Shown here in pieces: positions 35,352-45,785 of a stretch of 64,000 bases of DNA. Under the pieces are notes generated by a model. The model searched no databases, had not been told where the DNA came from, and saw nothing but the letters and a program-made list of their open reading frames with translations. The DNA is taken from contig NZ_CP007142.1 of assembly GCF_000940805.1 (NCBI RefSeq), positions 1,836,593-1,900,592 on the forward strand, read 5' to 3'. This stretch comes from Gynuella sunshinyii YC6258 (lineage in GTDB: Bacteria > Pseudomonadota > Gammaproteobacteria > Pseudomonadales > Natronospirillaceae). Both the position numbers and the translations under genes were made by a program. The first letter of the stretch is position 1, and every line of letters begins with the position of its first letter.

Positions 35352-37280
35352 ATGAAGTATCTGACTCTCTCGCAAAAGTTACTGTTTGGAGTCATTGTTC
35401 CCATAATACTTGCGTTTGGCATTTTAACGACGGTCATTGGATTTCAGCTGGACTCTTCGCTGACCAGCATGCATGAAGAGGCTGCAAGCAATAACGTGGA
35501 GTCTCGTTCGTCGGAAATTTCCCGTTGGCTCACCGGTTATATGAATTGGCTCAGTAGTCTGGCCAATAGTGAGTCCCTCAGGTATTCCATGTCCAATGAG
35601 GAGCGGTCAGACTGGCTGAAGCGTTATGTAATCAATGATCCGGCGATTGACGTTTTGCTTTTTGCCGATAGAGATGGCATGACCATTACGCAAAAGGGCC
35701 CCACACCTTTGGATGTCAGTGATCGGGAATATTTTCAGGAACTTCTCAGTGGCCGTAGCCGCAGTGGCATTATTTCCCAGCCCATGATTTCCAAAGCCAC
35801 CGGTCATCCGGTATCCGTTGTCGCTGTGCCGGTGATTGAAAATAACCGGACAATAGGAGTGCTCGCTGTCGCGTTGACACTGGAAGAGCTGTCCAAGGTC
35901 GCCAATCAACTGGCGGCGAATCCGGGGGCCGGTGAATTTGGGTGGGTTGTAGATGCCGATGGTGTTGCGGTGGCACATCCTGATAAAACCATGCGGATGA
36001 AACTGAATATCACCAAAGGTGATCAAAACGGATTTCTTGGCATGACCGCACTGAGCCGGGAAGTGCTCAGTGGCCGTAGCGGCATAGGAAGTTACTTACG
36101 TCCGGACGGCGAAAAGTTCGTTATGATTTTTGCGCCAATTGAAGTCAGCCCCGGATGGGTGATCGGTTTGTCCGTGCCGGCCAAAAATTTTACCAAAACA
36201 ACCTACGCTATTCTGCGAAACATTATTACCCTGATGGTTCTGGCATTTATTGCTCTGGTGATTGTATTGATTGGGATTTCGGGGATGATCGTCAAACCGA
36301 TTCGACGGGTAGTCAATATGCTGAAGGATATTGCCGAAGGTGAGGGGGATCTGACCCAGCGACTACCAGTGGAAGGCAAAGATGAACAGGCGCAGCTGGC
36401 GGATGGTTTTAATCGGTTTGCCGACCGTATTCATCAATTGATGCTGCAAGTTGCGAGAACCAGCGAACAATTGAATGACAGTGCCGCACGATTGCAAACC
36501 GGTTGCAATGAAATGTCAGACAACGTACATAAACAACAATCCGAAGTGGATCAGATTGCCGCTGCCATGAATGAGATGGAAAGTACGGTCCGTGAAGTGG
36601 CCTCTCACGCACAGACAGCGTCGACTGCCGCGCAAGAAGGTAACGCACAGGCGCGCGAAGGTTCAATGAGAGTTGGCCGGGTACGGGAAGTCATCATTGA
36701 ACAGGCCGAATTGATTCGCAGTAGTGCGGATGAAGTGTCGGCATTGCAACAGTCAGGCGCACAGATCGGTCAGGTGATGGAAGTGATTCGCGGCATCGCC
36801 GAACAAACCAATCTGTTGGCCCTTAATGCCGCCATTGAAGCCGCCCGTGCAGGTAACGCCGGTCGTGGTTTTGCCGTAGTGTCTGATGAGGTTCGACAAC
36901 TGGCTGGACGAACCCATGAATCCACACAACAGATTCAGCAAACGGTTGAAGCTTTACAGGAACATATCTCCCGTGCTGTCAGTGTTATGCATACCAGTTC
37001 GGAGCGTTCCAGACAAAGTGTTGAAGAAGCAGAAGCTGCACACGAGGCGCTGCAGGCCATTTCCATTGCCATTGACAATATAGAAGGCATGAATCTGCAG
37101 ATCGCAGCCGCCACTGAACAACAGGGAGCGACTGCAGCAGAGTTGAGCCGCAATCTCGAACACATCGTGGATGTGAGCAATACTACTCTGCGGCATACGG
37201 TCAATGCATCAGACAATATCGGCCAGTTGTTTGCTCAGGCCGATGAACTGCGTGGTGTCGTGGGCCGCTTCAGACTCTGA
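35352..37280 (+). CDS. Methyl-accepting chemotaxis protein with dCache sensor
   Basis: 642 residues. Two membrane helices (about residues 12-32 and 293-315) bracket a periplasmic double-Cache domain with [20 protein letters not shown] and [22 protein letters not shown] domain follows ([27 protein letters not shown]). The signalling tip is intact: [23 protein letters not shown], near residue 480. Good RBS AACAGGAG before ATG 35352. The ligand is unknown; the location between selenium and nif genes might suggest a nutrient cue, but that is inference. Confidence 0.93.
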   Translation: MKYLTLSQKLLFGVIVPIILAFGILTTVIGFQLDSSLTSMHEEAASNNVESRSSEISRWLTGYMNWLSSLANSESLRYSMSNEERSDWLKRYVINDPAIDVLLFADRDGMTITQKGPTPLDVSDREYFQELLSGRSRSGIISQPMISKATGHPVSVVAVPVIENNRTIGVLAVALTLEELSKVANQLAANPGAGEFGWVVDADGVAVAHPDKTMRMKLNITKGDQNGFLGMTALSREVLSGRSGIGSYLRPDGEKFVMIFAPIEVSPGWVIGLSVPAKNFTKTTYAILRNIITLMVLAFIALVIVLIGISGMIVKPIRRVVNMLKDIAEGEGDLTQRLPVEGKDEQAQLADGFNRFADRIHQLMLQVARTSEQLNDSAARLQTGCNEMSDNVHKQQSEVDQIAAAMNEMESTVREVASHAQTASTAAQEGNAQAREGSMRVGRVREVIIEQAELIRSSADEVSALQQSGAQIGQVMEVIRGIAEQTNLLALNAAIEAARAGNAGRGFAVVSDEVRQLAGRTHESTQQIQQTVEALQEHISRAVSVMHTSSERSRQSVEEAEAAHEALQAISIAIDNIEGMNLQIAAATEQQGATAAELSRNLEHIVDVSNTTLRHTVNASDNIGQLFAQADELRGVVGRFRL

Positions 37281-37301
37281 TGATCATAACGGGTGGTTGC
37301 C

Positions 37302-37745
37302 TTATTTTGCCGGGCCGATCAAATGATGGGCGAGGCGATTACCCGCTATCATGGCAATCAGAAAACCGTACACCGGCCATTGAAAACTAGCCAGGTCCAC
37401 CAGTACCGGGCCTGGACAAAGTCCTATCAGTCCCCAGCCGATTCCAAATAATGTCGCTCCGGCTAACAGCCTTAGTGAAATTCCATTCAGACTGGGCATA
37501 TGAAAAATGTCATGCAGCCAGGGAGCTTTTAAGGTTCGGCTGTAGCGAAAGGCGAGTCCGAATATGATTACGGCGGGAATCATCACGGCAATCAGTTGTG
37601 GTTGCCATGCTCCCAGAATATCCAGAAAACCACGAATCTTGCCGGGATTGTTCATGCCGGAAATCAGCAGGCCAAGACCGAATACAACACCACTGATCAA
37701 TGGAACTGAAATCCTCGCAAACAGCCTGTCTGAGTGTGTCATCAA
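37302..37745 (-). CDS. YeeE/YedE-type half-size membrane protein (DUF6691-like), copy B2
   Basis: 147 residues, about four helices. Same wording as the protein at 27848-28282: [33 protein letters not shown] and [23 protein letters not shown]. It lies 11 bp downstream of copy B1 on the same strand and convergent with the chemoreceptor. The repeated pair suggests a local duplication around the selenium operon. Transport of a sulfur, or possibly selenium, species is inferred from family. Confidence 0.88.
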   Translation of the reverse strand: MMTHSDRLFARISVPLISGVVFGLGLLISGMNNPGKIRGFLDILGAWQPQLIAVMIPAVIIFGLAFRYSRTLKAPWLHDIFHMPSLNGISLRLLAGATLFGIGWGLIGLCPGPVLVDLASFQWPVYGFLIAMIAGNRLAHHLIGPAK

Positions 37746-37756
37746 TACATACTCCT

Positions 37757-38149
37757 CTAACCGGTGATAGCGACAGTAATCATTCCCATCATGATAAACA
37801 CAATGGTAGAGACGATGGATCTGCCCGACAGCCGGCCGACACCACAGATACTATGACCACTGGTACAACCATTGCCAATGTATGCTCCGGCGCCAACCAA
37901 CAGCCCCGCGCACAACAGAACCAGGATATTGTCGTTAATTTGAATGTTAATTTGACCGCCCGAAAACCGGTAGACTGGGTTGGCCATGATGATGCCGATC
38001 AAAAACCAGATGACCCAATGATAACGCTGTACATGTAATGTAAATAACGAAGAGATGATGCCGCTCATACCACTGATTCGGCCAATACCGAGCCATAGCA
38101 ATGCAGCGGATATACCGATTAATGAACCACCTGCCATTTCGCTGATCAT
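37757..38149 (-). CDS. YeeE/YedE-type half-size membrane protein, copy B1
   Basis: 130 residues. Carries [25 protein letters not shown] and [15 protein letters not shown], matching copy A1 along its whole length. Forms a two-gene unit with copy B2 and is divergent from nifH, sharing the 580-bp upstream region. A NifA site and sigma-54 box there point towards nifH, not this gene. Confidence 0.88.
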   Translation of the reverse strand: MISEMAGGSLIGISAALLWLGIGRISGMSGIISSLFTLHVQRYHWVIWFLIGIIMANPVYRFSGGQINIQINDNILVLLCAGLLVGAGAYIGNGCTSGHSICGVGRLSGRSIVSTIVFIMMGMITVAITG

Positions 38150-38464
38150 TTAGTTTGTTCCTTAGACTGTAATATTTATATTAGATAAAACTAAACAACT
38201 AATGAGATGTTTTCACACGAGCAGAATAACGTCCATCCTTCATTAGTTGGGATGACGTGACAGGGGGCTGGAGTATCCGGATGCATATTTTTAGCTCGGT
38301 AATCTTGTTCACTGGAGTGGCTGTCTGATCAGGCTTTGAGCCTTGGAGCGGTGATAGACACAAACCTGCTTTGGCTGCATTCCATGTCGCCGGTTTTCAT
38401 ACTGGTGGCCGTAATATCCGGCAATATGGTGAGTTTCTGTCAGTCGCTGTCTGTCATGTCGGTT

Positions 38465-38480
38465 TGTCACCATTGCAACA
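38465..38480 (+). promoter_or_regulatory. NifA upstream activator site for nifH
   Basis: TGT-N10-ACA with TGT at 38465 and ACA at 38478, about 100 bp before the -24 box of nifH. Confidence 0.8.
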
Positions 38481-38550
38481 CGACTTAAGGTGGCATTGTC
38501 ATGAAGAAGGCATACATCGTGATGTGTTTGCTCTGATAAAAACCCATAAA

Positions 38551-38563
38551 AATCAATGAACTA
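38551..38563 (+). promoter_or_regulatory. IHF-like site in the nifH promoter
   Basis: AATCAATGAACTA matches WATCAANNNNTTR at all but one position. It lies between the NifA site and the sigma-54 box, though close to the latter. Confidence 0.4.
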
Positions 38564-38579
38564 TCAGATTCTGGTGTGC

Positions 38580-38595
38580 TGGCACATTGTCTGCA
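38580..38595 (+). promoter_or_regulatory. Sigma-54 (-24/-12) promoter of nifHDK
   Basis: TGGCACATTGTCTGCA: TGGCAC perfect, GG and GC 10 bases apart, one mismatch in TTGCA. The nifH ATG is about 130 bp downstream, leaving a long leader. Confidence 0.85.
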
Positions 38596-38655
38596 CCGGT
38601 GTTGTTGTCCTGTATGGCCCGAAGCTGCCGCCTACATGTTTTGTTCGTATGGTAA

Positions 38656-39606
<951 letters not shown>

Positions 39607-39620
39607 TATAGATGCAAAAA

Positions 39621-39708
39621 TGTCCGGTATTGAGAGCGCCGGACAGGGGATGTTTCAGCACATTTTGTGAAACACATTCAAAACGGGATAGGGCGGATTA
39701 GCCCTATC
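39621..39708 (+). other. Three consecutive perfect hairpins in the nifH-nifD gap
   Basis: Stems TGTCCGG/CCGGACA (39621-39645), TGTTTCA/TGAAACA (39651-39674) and GATAGGGC/GCCCTATC (39687-39708). None is followed by a T tract. They may shield the nifH mRNA 3' end or act as partial terminators, giving more NifH than NifDK. Confidence 0.7.
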
Positions 39709-39763
39709 AGGACGGAATAATTGATATTTCGACTCCCTGTTACCCAGTTATAGGAGACAGATC

Positions 39764-41245
39764 ATGGCTGGCATGACTCGTGAAGAAACCGAAGCTTTGA
39801 TTCAGGAAGTATTGGAAGTTTACCCTGAGAAAGCACAGAAAGACCGCGCCAAGCACTTGAGTCCGAATGACCCTGAGCTTGAACAGTCAAAAAAATGTAT
39901 TACTTCCAATAAAAAATCCCTTCCAGGTGTAATGACCATTCGTGGTTGTGCTTATGCCGGGTCCAAAGGTGTGGTCTGGGGACCGATCAAGGATATGATT
40001 CATATTTCCCATGGCCCCGTCGGTTGCGGACAATATTCCCGCGCTGGACGCCGTAATTATTATATCGGCACCACCGGAGTGAATACCTTCGTGACCATGA
40101 ACTTCACCTCTGATTTCCAGGAAAAGGACATCGTATTCGGCGGTGATAAGAAGCTCGATAAACTGATTGATGAAATAGAAATGCTGTTCCCGTTGAACAA
40201 AGGGATTTCGATTCAGTCAGAATGTCCGATTGGCTTGATCGGTGATGATATCGAAGCGGTCGCCAAGAAGAAAAACGCCGAAACCGGCAAAACGGTTGTA
40301 CCGGTTCGTTGTGAAGGATTTCGAGGCGTTTCCCAGTCTCTCGGTCACCACATTGCGAATGATGCCATTCGCGACTGGGCGTTGAGCAAACGCGACGATG
40401 ATAACAGCTTTGCCACTACACCTTACGATGTCGCCATCATTGGTGATTACAACATCGGTGGTGATGCCTGGTCTTCCCGTATTCTGCTCGAAGAAATGGG
40501 TTTGCGAGTGGTTGCGCAGTGGTCCGGTGACGGCACTATTTCTGAAATGGAACTGACACCGAAAGTCAAACTGAATCTGGTGCACTGTTACCGCTCAATG
40601 AACTACATCTCCCGTCATATGGAAGAGAAGTACGGTATCCCATGGCTGGAATACAACTTCTTCGGCCCGACCAAAACCATAGAGTCGCTGCGCAAAATTG
40701 CCGCTCAGTTTGATGAGAGCATTCAGCAGAAGTGCGAGGAAGTGATCGAGAAGTACAAGCCGGAATGGGAAGCGGTGGTGGCCAAGTATCGTCCGCGTCT
40801 TGAAGGCAAGCGGGTGATGCTGTACGTGGGTGGTTTGCGTCCACGCCATGTGATCGGGGCTTATGAGGATCTCGGCATGGAAGTGGTGGGTACCGGATAT
40901 GAGTTCGGTCACAACGATGACTATGACCGCACCCTCAAGGAAATGGGCAGCGCAACGCTGTTGTATGACGACGTCACCGGTTACGAGTTCGAGGAATTCG
41001 TTAAGAAGGTCAAACCGGATCTGATCGGTTCCGGTATCAAAGAGAAATATATCTTCCAGAAAATGGGGGTGCCGTTCAGACAAATGCACTCCTGGGATTA
41101 TTCCGGTCCTTATCATGGCTTTGATGGTTTTGCCATTTTTGCCAAGGATATGGATATGACTCTGAATAATCCATGCTGGAAAAAGCTGGAAGCGCCCTGG
41201 AAGAAAACCGAAGTGGAAGACACTCTGGAAGCGGCGACTGCCTGA
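39764..41245 (+). CDS. nifD: Nitrogenase molybdenum-iron protein alpha chain
   Basis: Alpha subunit of the MoFe protein that reduces N2 at FeMo-co. 493 residues, co-linear with A. vinelandii NifD (492). P-cluster ligands Cys62 ([10 protein letters not shown]) and Cys88 ([12 protein letters not shown]) fall at the same numbers. The FeMo-co ligands are the Cys in [10 protein letters not shown] and the His in [14 protein letters not shown]- or Fe-only homologues (VnfD, AnfD) differ at these blocks and need a G subunit, not seen here. It shares the nifH transcript through a 157-bp structured gap. Confidence 0.98.
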   Translation: MAGMTREETEALIQEVLEVYPEKAQKDRAKHLSPNDPELEQSKKCITSNKKSLPGVMTIRGCAYAGSKGVVWGPIKDMIHISHGPVGCGQYSRAGRRNYYIGTTGVNTFVTMNFTSDFQEKDIVFGGDKKLDKLIDEIEMLFPLNKGISIQSECPIGLIGDDIEAVAKKKNAETGKTVVPVRCEGFRGVSQSLGHHIANDAIRDWALSKRDDDNSFATTPYDVAIIGDYNIGGDAWSSRILLEEMGLRVVAQWSGDGTISEMELTPKVKLNLVHCYRSMNYISRHMEEKYGIPWLEYNFFGPTKTIESLRKIAAQFDESIQQKCEEVIEKYKPEWEAVVAKYRPRLEGKRVMLYVGGLRPRHVIGAYEDLGMEVVGTGYEFGHNDDYDRTLKEMGSATLLYDDVTGYEFEEFVKKVKPDLIGSGIKEKYIFQKMGVPFRQMHSWDYSGPYHGFDGFAIFAKDMDMTLNNPCWKKLEAPWKKTEVEDTLEAATA

Positions 41246-41273
41246 TCGATGATGTCACAGTGATTGTAAAACG

Positions 41274-41293
41274 GGCATTGCTGCGGCAATGCC
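41274..41293 (+). other. Hairpin in the nifD-nifK gap
   Basis: Perfect stem GGCATTG / CAATGCC with a 6-base loop, no T tract. Likely an mRNA structure between cistrons. Confidence 0.5.
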
Positions 41294-41351
41294 TGCCCCG
41301 AAAAATTGATAACCGTCAGTCCACAGATTAGTGGCGCGGGAGGGTAAAAAC

Positions 41352-42923
41352 ATGAGTCAGAAAGTTGAAGATATCAAACCCAGCTATCCGTTGTTCCGTG
41401 AGCAGGAGTACGTCGATCTGCTGGCCAGCAAGCGTGAACAGTTTGAAGAAGCACATCCTCAGGAAAAAATTGAGGAAGTCTTTCAGTGGACTACGACTGA
41501 AGAATACAAGGAGCTTAACTTTCAGCGTCAGGCATTAACCGTCAACCCGGCCAAAGCCTGTCAGCCTCTGGGCGCCGTATTGTGTTCTCTGGGATTTGAA
41601 AAAACCCTGCCTTACGTGCATGGCAGTCAGGGGTGTGTCGCTTATTTCCGTACTTATTTTAACCGTCATTTTAAAGAACCGGTGGCCTGTGTATCCGATT
41701 CCATGACTGAAGATGCAGCGGTATTTGGCGGTCAAAGTAACATGAAGGATGGTCTGGAAAATGCCAAGGCCATGTACAAGCCGGAGATGATTGCCGTTTC
41801 TACCACTTGTATGGCTGAAGTGATAGGTGATGACCTCAATGCGTTCATTAGCAACTCCAAGAATGAAGGCCATATTCCCAAAGAGTTTCCAACACCGTTT
41901 GCCCATACCCCCAGTTTTGTTGGCAGTCATACCACCGGCTGGGACAATATGTTTGAAGGGATTGCCCGATACTTTACCCTCAACTATATGGAAGACAAGG
42001 AAGTGGGCAGCAATGGCAAGTTGAATATCGTGCCTGGGTTTGAAACTTATCTGGGTAACTATCGAGTGATCAGACGGATGATGTCGGACATGGGGGTTTC
42101 CCTGTCGCTGTTGTCTGATCCGTCAGAAGTGTTGGATACGCCTGCCGATGGTCAGTACCGGATGTATGAAGGTGGTACCACTCTGGATGAAATGAAAGAC
42201 GCGCCGAATGCATTCAATACGATTTTTCTGCAGCCCTGGCAGTCTGACAAGTCCAAAAAGTTTGTGACCAATACCTGGCATCATGAAGTGCCCAAACTGA
42301 GTATTCCCATGGGCCTTGAATGGACGGATGAGTTCCTGATGAAGGTTTCAGAGATAACCGGTCAGGATATTCCTGATGTGCTGGCGATTGAACGCGGACG
42401 ACTGGTAGACATGATGACGGACTCCCATACCTGGTTGCATGGCAAGAAGTATGCACTTTGGGGTGATCCTGATTTTGTCATGGGCATGAGCAAGTTTCTG
42501 CTGGAGCTGGGGGCCGAGCCAACGCATATCCTGGCCAATAATGCCAACAAGCGCTGGAAAAAAGCCATGGATGAAATCCTGGCGGAATCTCCATACGGCA
42601 AAGACTGCGAAGTCCATATCGGTAAGGATCTCTGGCACATGCGCTCATTGGTATTTACCAATAAGCCTGATTTCATGATCGGCAACTCCTACGGTAAATT
42701 TATCCAGCGCGATACCTTGCACAAGGGTAAAGAGCATGAAGTGCCATTGATTCGCATCGGCTTCCCGATCTTCGATCGCCATCACCTGCACCGTCAAACC
42801 ACACTTGGCTATGAAGGTGCCATGCAGATGTTGACGACATTGGTTAATGCCGTACTGGAACGTCTGGATGATGAAACCCGCGGCATGCAAACCACTGACT
42901 ACAACTACGATCTGGTTCGTTGA
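41352..42923 (+). CDS. nifK: Nitrogenase molybdenum-iron protein beta chain
   Basis: Beta subunit of the MoFe protein; shares the P-cluster with NifD. 523 residues, the same as A. vinelandii NifK. Ligands Cys70 (NPAKACQPLGA) and Cys95 (HGSQGCVAYFRTYF) are at the family positions. The long N-terminal arm (VEDIKPSYPLFREQEYVDLLASK) typical of group I NifK is present. Start ATG 41352; the in-frame codons upstream are not conserved. Confidence 0.98.
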   Translation: MSQKVEDIKPSYPLFREQEYVDLLASKREQFEEAHPQEKIEEVFQWTTTEEYKELNFQRQALTVNPAKACQPLGAVLCSLGFEKTLPYVHGSQGCVAYFRTYFNRHFKEPVACVSDSMTEDAAVFGGQSNMKDGLENAKAMYKPEMIAVSTTCMAEVIGDDLNAFISNSKNEGHIPKEFPTPFAHTPSFVGSHTTGWDNMFEGIARYFTLNYMEDKEVGSNGKLNIVPGFETYLGNYRVIRRMMSDMGVSLSLLSDPSEVLDTPADGQYRMYEGGTTLDEMKDAPNAFNTIFLQPWQSDKSKKFVTNTWHHEVPKLSIPMGLEWTDEFLMKVSEITGQDIPDVLAIERGRLVDMMTDSHTWLHGKKYALWGDPDFVMGMSKFLLELGAEPTHILANNANKRWKKAMDEILAESPYGKDCEVHIGKDLWHMRSLVFTNKPDFMIGNSYGKFIQRDTLHKGKEHEVPLIRIGFPIFDRHHLHRQTTLGYEGAMQMLTTLVNAVLERLDDETRGMQTTDYNYDLVR

Positions 42924-42943
42924 TTCGTAGTCACATGCTTAAA

Positions 42944-42969
42944 AGGGGGCAGGCTGAGGTTTGCCCCCT
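42944..42969 (+). other. GC-rich hairpin between nifK and nifT
   Basis: Stem AGGGGGCA / TGCCCCCT with a 10-base loop and no T tract, 21 bp after the nifK stop. Probably a 3'-end stabiliser or partial terminator for nifHDK. Confidence 0.55.
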
Positions 42970-42992
42970 CATTCTTGCCTGGGAGTTTGATC

Positions 42993-43217
42993 ATGCCGAA
43001 CGTCATACTGCGTAATAATGAAAATGGCCAGTTAACCTGTTATGTGGCCAAGAAAGATCTTGAAGATGTGATTGTTGCCATGGAATTTGAAGGGCCGGGC
43101 AGCTGGGGAGGAGAGTTCGAGCTGGCGGATGGCAGTAAGTACTATTTTGAGCCCATGGCCGAAATGCCCCGTTTGCCGGTTACGGTACGCGCCAGGCGTG
43201 CAGGAGGTGACTCATGA
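42993..43217 (+). CDS. nifT: Nitrogen fixation protein NifT
   Basis: 74 residues, the FixU/NifT family of small soluble proteins. The opening MPNVILRNNENGQLTCYVAKKDLED and the WGGEFELADGSKYYFEPM block match the family. Function is unknown; A. vinelandii and Klebsiella mutants are still able to fix nitrogen. Start ATG 42993 follows GGGAG at a good distance. Its stop overlaps the nifY start by 4 bp. Confidence 0.92.
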   Translation: MPNVILRNNENGQLTCYVAKKDLEDVIVAMEFEGPGSWGGEFELADGSKYYFEPMAEMPRLPVTVRARRAGGDS

Positions 43218-43903
43218 GCGAAGAAGCCATTGCCCATGAAGCTGCGCTGCGGATTGCGCTGGCGGCGCGGGAGATTCCCGAAGGTGATGTCGCAACACTG
43301 TTAAAGGCGCTTATTTCTCTGGTGGGCGAACCACTGACCACCAGTAAGCTGGCAAAAGTCCGGGTGAACCGGCTGCAACAGGCGAGTGACGCATTTGCCG
43401 ATATCGATACCCAATATTTAAAAAAAGCGGTGCGGTTTTTAAAAGGCCTGGATATGGATCTTGAGGGTCATGCCGGGCTGCCGCCGGTTGAACCTTATCA
43501 GGAAGGCGATATGCCGGGATCGATCCGGATTGCCATGTGTTCCAATACCGGTGACCAGATTGATGGTCATTTCGGTTCCTGCCGGTATTTTATGATTTAT
43601 CAGATTTCGGCCGAACAAAGTCGCCTGATTGCCATTCGTAGTGCAGACCAGGAACCGGAAGGTGAAGATAAGAATGAATATCGGGCGGCGGCGATTGCTG
43701 ATTGTCAGGTGCTGTACACCATGTCGATCGGTGGCCCGGCGGCTGCCAAAGTCATCAAGACCGGATTGTTCCCGATAAAATTTCCCAAAAGCGGTGCGGT
43801 GACAGAGCAGGCCGAACGATTACGTTTGGTACTGGCCGGATCACCGCCACCATGGCTGGCAAAAATCATGGCGCAAACCCAGTCGGAGGCCTGTCTGTCA
43901 TGA
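43214..43903 (+). CDS. nifY: FeMo-cofactor carrier/apo-dinitrogenase-binding protein NifY
   Basis: 229 residues. The N-terminal helical part (about 1-95) resembles the NifY/NafY N-domain. The C-terminal dinitrogenase cofactor-binding domain starts SIRIAMCSNTGDQIDGHFGSCRYFMIYQIS and includes a GHFGSC turn. NifX and NafY share this domain, but the position just after nifT and the two-domain length match A. vinelandii NifY. It is thought to hold apo-NifDK or FeMo-co during maturation. Overlaps the next gene by 4 bp. Confidence 0.85.
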   Translation: MSEEAIAHEAALRIALAAREIPEGDVATLLKALISLVGEPLTTSKLAKVRVNRLQQASDAFADIDTQYLKKAVRFLKGLDMDLEGHAGLPPVEPYQEGDMPGSIRIAMCSNTGDQIDGHFGSCRYFMIYQISAEQSRLIAIRSADQEPEGEDKNEYRAAAIADCQVLYTMSIGGPAAAKVIKTGLFPIKFPKSGAVTEQAERLRLVLAGSPPPWLAKIMAQTQSEACLS

Positions 43904-44169
43904 TCACGGAGCAACAACTGGATGATGTGGTTGCGTATGTGGCCGGGGCGGGTTTGTCTGAGGCGACCATTGCCACCCTCAAACAGACGTATCCTGACTG
44001 GCATTACACCTATGCCTTTGATGACGACATGGGTCACGCCCGACCGGTTCGTGAGCGTGATGATTTTAATGTCTATCTGGTGAATGCCAGCGACCATTGT
44101 GCTCAGTTGACCACTCAGCCTGAACATGCCTCGGGGGTTGTTTTTGCCGAAATCGGAGAGGAATGGTAA
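43900..44169 (+). CDS. Small nif-linked conserved protein (between nifY and lrvA)
   Basis: 89 acidic residues, no signal peptide. Opens MITEQQLDDVVAYVAGAG and contains TYPDWHYTYAFDDDMGHARPVRERDDFNVYLVNASDHCAQLT. The same position in A. vinelandii carries a small unnamed ORF; I believe it is the DUF6129 type, moderately sure. Start overlaps the nifY stop (ATGA). Function unknown. Confidence 0.8.
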   Translation: MITEQQLDDVVAYVAGAGLSEATIATLKQTYPDWHYTYAFDDDMGHARPVRERDDFNVYLVNASDHCAQLTTQPEHASGVVFAEIGEEW

Positions 44170-44172
44170 GTC

Positions 44173-44961
44173 GTGAGTCGTGCAGAGAGTCATCAGATAC
44201 GGTTGGAGTCTGATTCGGAATCCGTCGACTGTTCAACGTGTCGGCACCGGCAGGCGTTGTTAACGGAAGATCACTGTCAGCCCGGAGATCGTTGCGTTAT
44301 GTCTGTTAGCGGTCGACAGATTGAGCGCTTCTTCCGCGCGAATCCTGAACAGGCGGTTGGCTATTTGACGGATATTTTCTGGCAGCGGCGGGCATTGGCG
44401 GCACGGTATGCTCCGGTTGAATATCTGAAGCATATGTTTGCCGATCCCGATGAGGCCGTCCGCAGGACGGTGGCTTATCGGTTACCGAAATATCAGTTGC
44501 TGGCAATGATCGATGATCCCGACCGTGAGGTCAGAATCACGGTGGCAGACCGGATTGCCATCGATCAGGTGGAGCGACTGGTGGCCGACAGTGATTATCT
44601 GGTTCGGGCTTACGTGGCTCAACGTCTGCCAACCGGTCGATTGTTCCGGTTAATCCGCGATCCGGACCGGCAGGTACGCAAAGTAGTGGCCCAACGACTG
44701 CCGGCGGAAAGCCTGGTATTGATGGCCCATGACCCTGAACCGGAAGTTCGCCGCGTCATTGCCAGTCGTCTGATGCCGCAACAGCTGACCTTGTTCACTC
44801 ATGACGAAGACTGGACAGTGCGACTGGAAGTGGCGGTCAGGGCACCGCTGGCGGTGGTTCAAACATTGCAGGATGATCCGGATGAAGAAGTCCGACTCAT
44901 GGTCAGTCAACGACTGTCTGCCATTGGATCCATCGCCGGGGCCGCGTCGGAAAGGCCCTGA
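44173..44961 (+). CDS. lrvA: Leucine-rich-repeat-variant (LRV) protein with a Cys cluster
   Basis: 262 residues. The N-terminus has four Cys (Cys20, Cys23, Cys35, Cys41; CxxC-x11-C-x5-C), as in the A. vinelandii nif-cluster LRV protein, which binds a [4Fe-4S] cluster. Then follow about seven 24-residue repeats with the DPD..VR..VA.RL pattern (for example DDPDREVRITVADRI and RDPDRQVRKVVAQRL). Its role in nitrogen fixation is unknown. Start GTG 44173, three bases after the preceding stop. Last gene of the nifH transcript here. Confidence 0.9.
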   Translation: MSRAESHQIRLESDSESVDCSTCRHRQALLTEDHCQPGDRCVMSVSGRQIERFFRANPEQAVGYLTDIFWQRRALAARYAPVEYLKHMFADPDEAVRRTVAYRLPKYQLLAMIDDPDREVRITVADRIAIDQVERLVADSDYLVRAYVAQRLPTGRLFRLIRDPDRQVRKVVAQRLPAESLVLMAHDPEPEVRRVIASRLMPQQLTLFTHDEDWTVRLEVAVRAPLAVVQTLQDDPDEEVRLMVSQRLSAIGSIAGAASERP

Positions 44962-45001
44962 TCTGAACATTCGGTGAGCCGCTGTGATGTGCTGGACGTT
45001 C

Positions 45002-45040
45002 GCCGGCCTCCAGTCATTGCCTGCTGGCCAACAGGCCGGC
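45002..45040 (+). terminator. Hairpin after the nifH operon
   Basis: GCCGGCCT (45002-45009) pairs with AGGCCGGC (45033-45040) around a 23-base loop. There is no clear T tract, so its terminator role is uncertain. Confidence 0.35.
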
Positions 45041-45150
45041 TCCTGATCTCCGTTTTCAATCCCGGTTCGTCGAAAACTCTGGCCTTGTTTTTCTGATCAT
45101 CAATATGTTATTAACCGGCAGTTCCTGAGTTGGCATATGGTGGAGGTCTG

Positions 45151-45780
45151 ATGACGAGCTGTCTTCTGTTTGATTGTGACGGCACCCTGGTGGATAGTGA
45201 GCGGTTGTGTAATCTCGGGCTGGTCATTCAATTTGCCCAACTGGGCGTGACGTTGGATGTCGACGAATTGGTGGTTCGTTATCGCGGCTGGAAGCTGGAC
45301 CGTACTCTGGCAGCCATTGCCGGACAATATGGGCTCACCCTGGATGATGACTTTATTCCGTCTTATCGCGCCGTGGTTGCGGAGTTGTTCGAATCAGAAC
45401 TACAACCTATCGATGGCATTGTCGCCACGCTGGAGCAGTTACCTTATCCCAAGGCGGTGGTGTCCAGTGGACCACCCCAAAAAATAGCCCAGTCATTGCG
45501 GCTGTGTGGCCTGGCGGATTATTTCGGCGACAATATTTTCAGTTCCTATGAACTGGGTATCTGGAAACCGGACCCGGGGATCTATCAGGCGGCGGCCCGG
45601 GAAATGGGCCATGATATTGCCGCGTGTGCCGTGATTGATGATGCGCCGGTAGGTGTCGAGGCTGGTTTCCGGGCAGGTGCCAGAACGTTTTTCTTTAATC
45701 GATTTGATGAATCCTGCGAGTTTGATGAGGTTACATCATTTAAGGATATGACCCTGTTGCCAGAACTCATTCGACGCTGA
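45151..45780 (+). CDS. HAD-family phosphatase, YieH-like
   Basis: 209 residues. HAD motif I is FDCDGTLVDS at residues 7-16, motif II is VVSSGPP, the Lys is in WKPDPGIY, and motif IV is VIDDAPVGVEAG. The sequence follows E. coli YieH (6-phosphogluconate phosphatase) along its length. The substrate is not proven by sequence. ATG 45151 follows TGGAGG. It is the first gene after the nif block, with no visible functional tie to it. Confidence 0.85.
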   Translation: MTSCLLFDCDGTLVDSERLCNLGLVIQFAQLGVTLDVDELVVRYRGWKLDRTLAAIAGQYGLTLDDDFIPSYRAVVAELFESELQPIDGIVATLEQLPYPKAVVSSGPPQKIAQSLRLCGLADYFGDNIFSSYELGIWKPDPGIYQAAAREMGHDIAACAVIDDAPVGVEAGFRAGARTFFFNRFDESCEFDEVTSFKDMTLLPELIRR

Positions 45781-45785
45781 TCGGC

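Noticed and set aside
39764-42923. Vanadium or iron-only nitrogenase
   Set aside because: Residue blocks and lengths are those of NifDK, and there is no delta-subunit gene between D and K.
43214-43903. Calling the gene nifX
   Set aside because: Its two-domain length and position after nifT fit NifY; NifX is single-domain and follows nifN.
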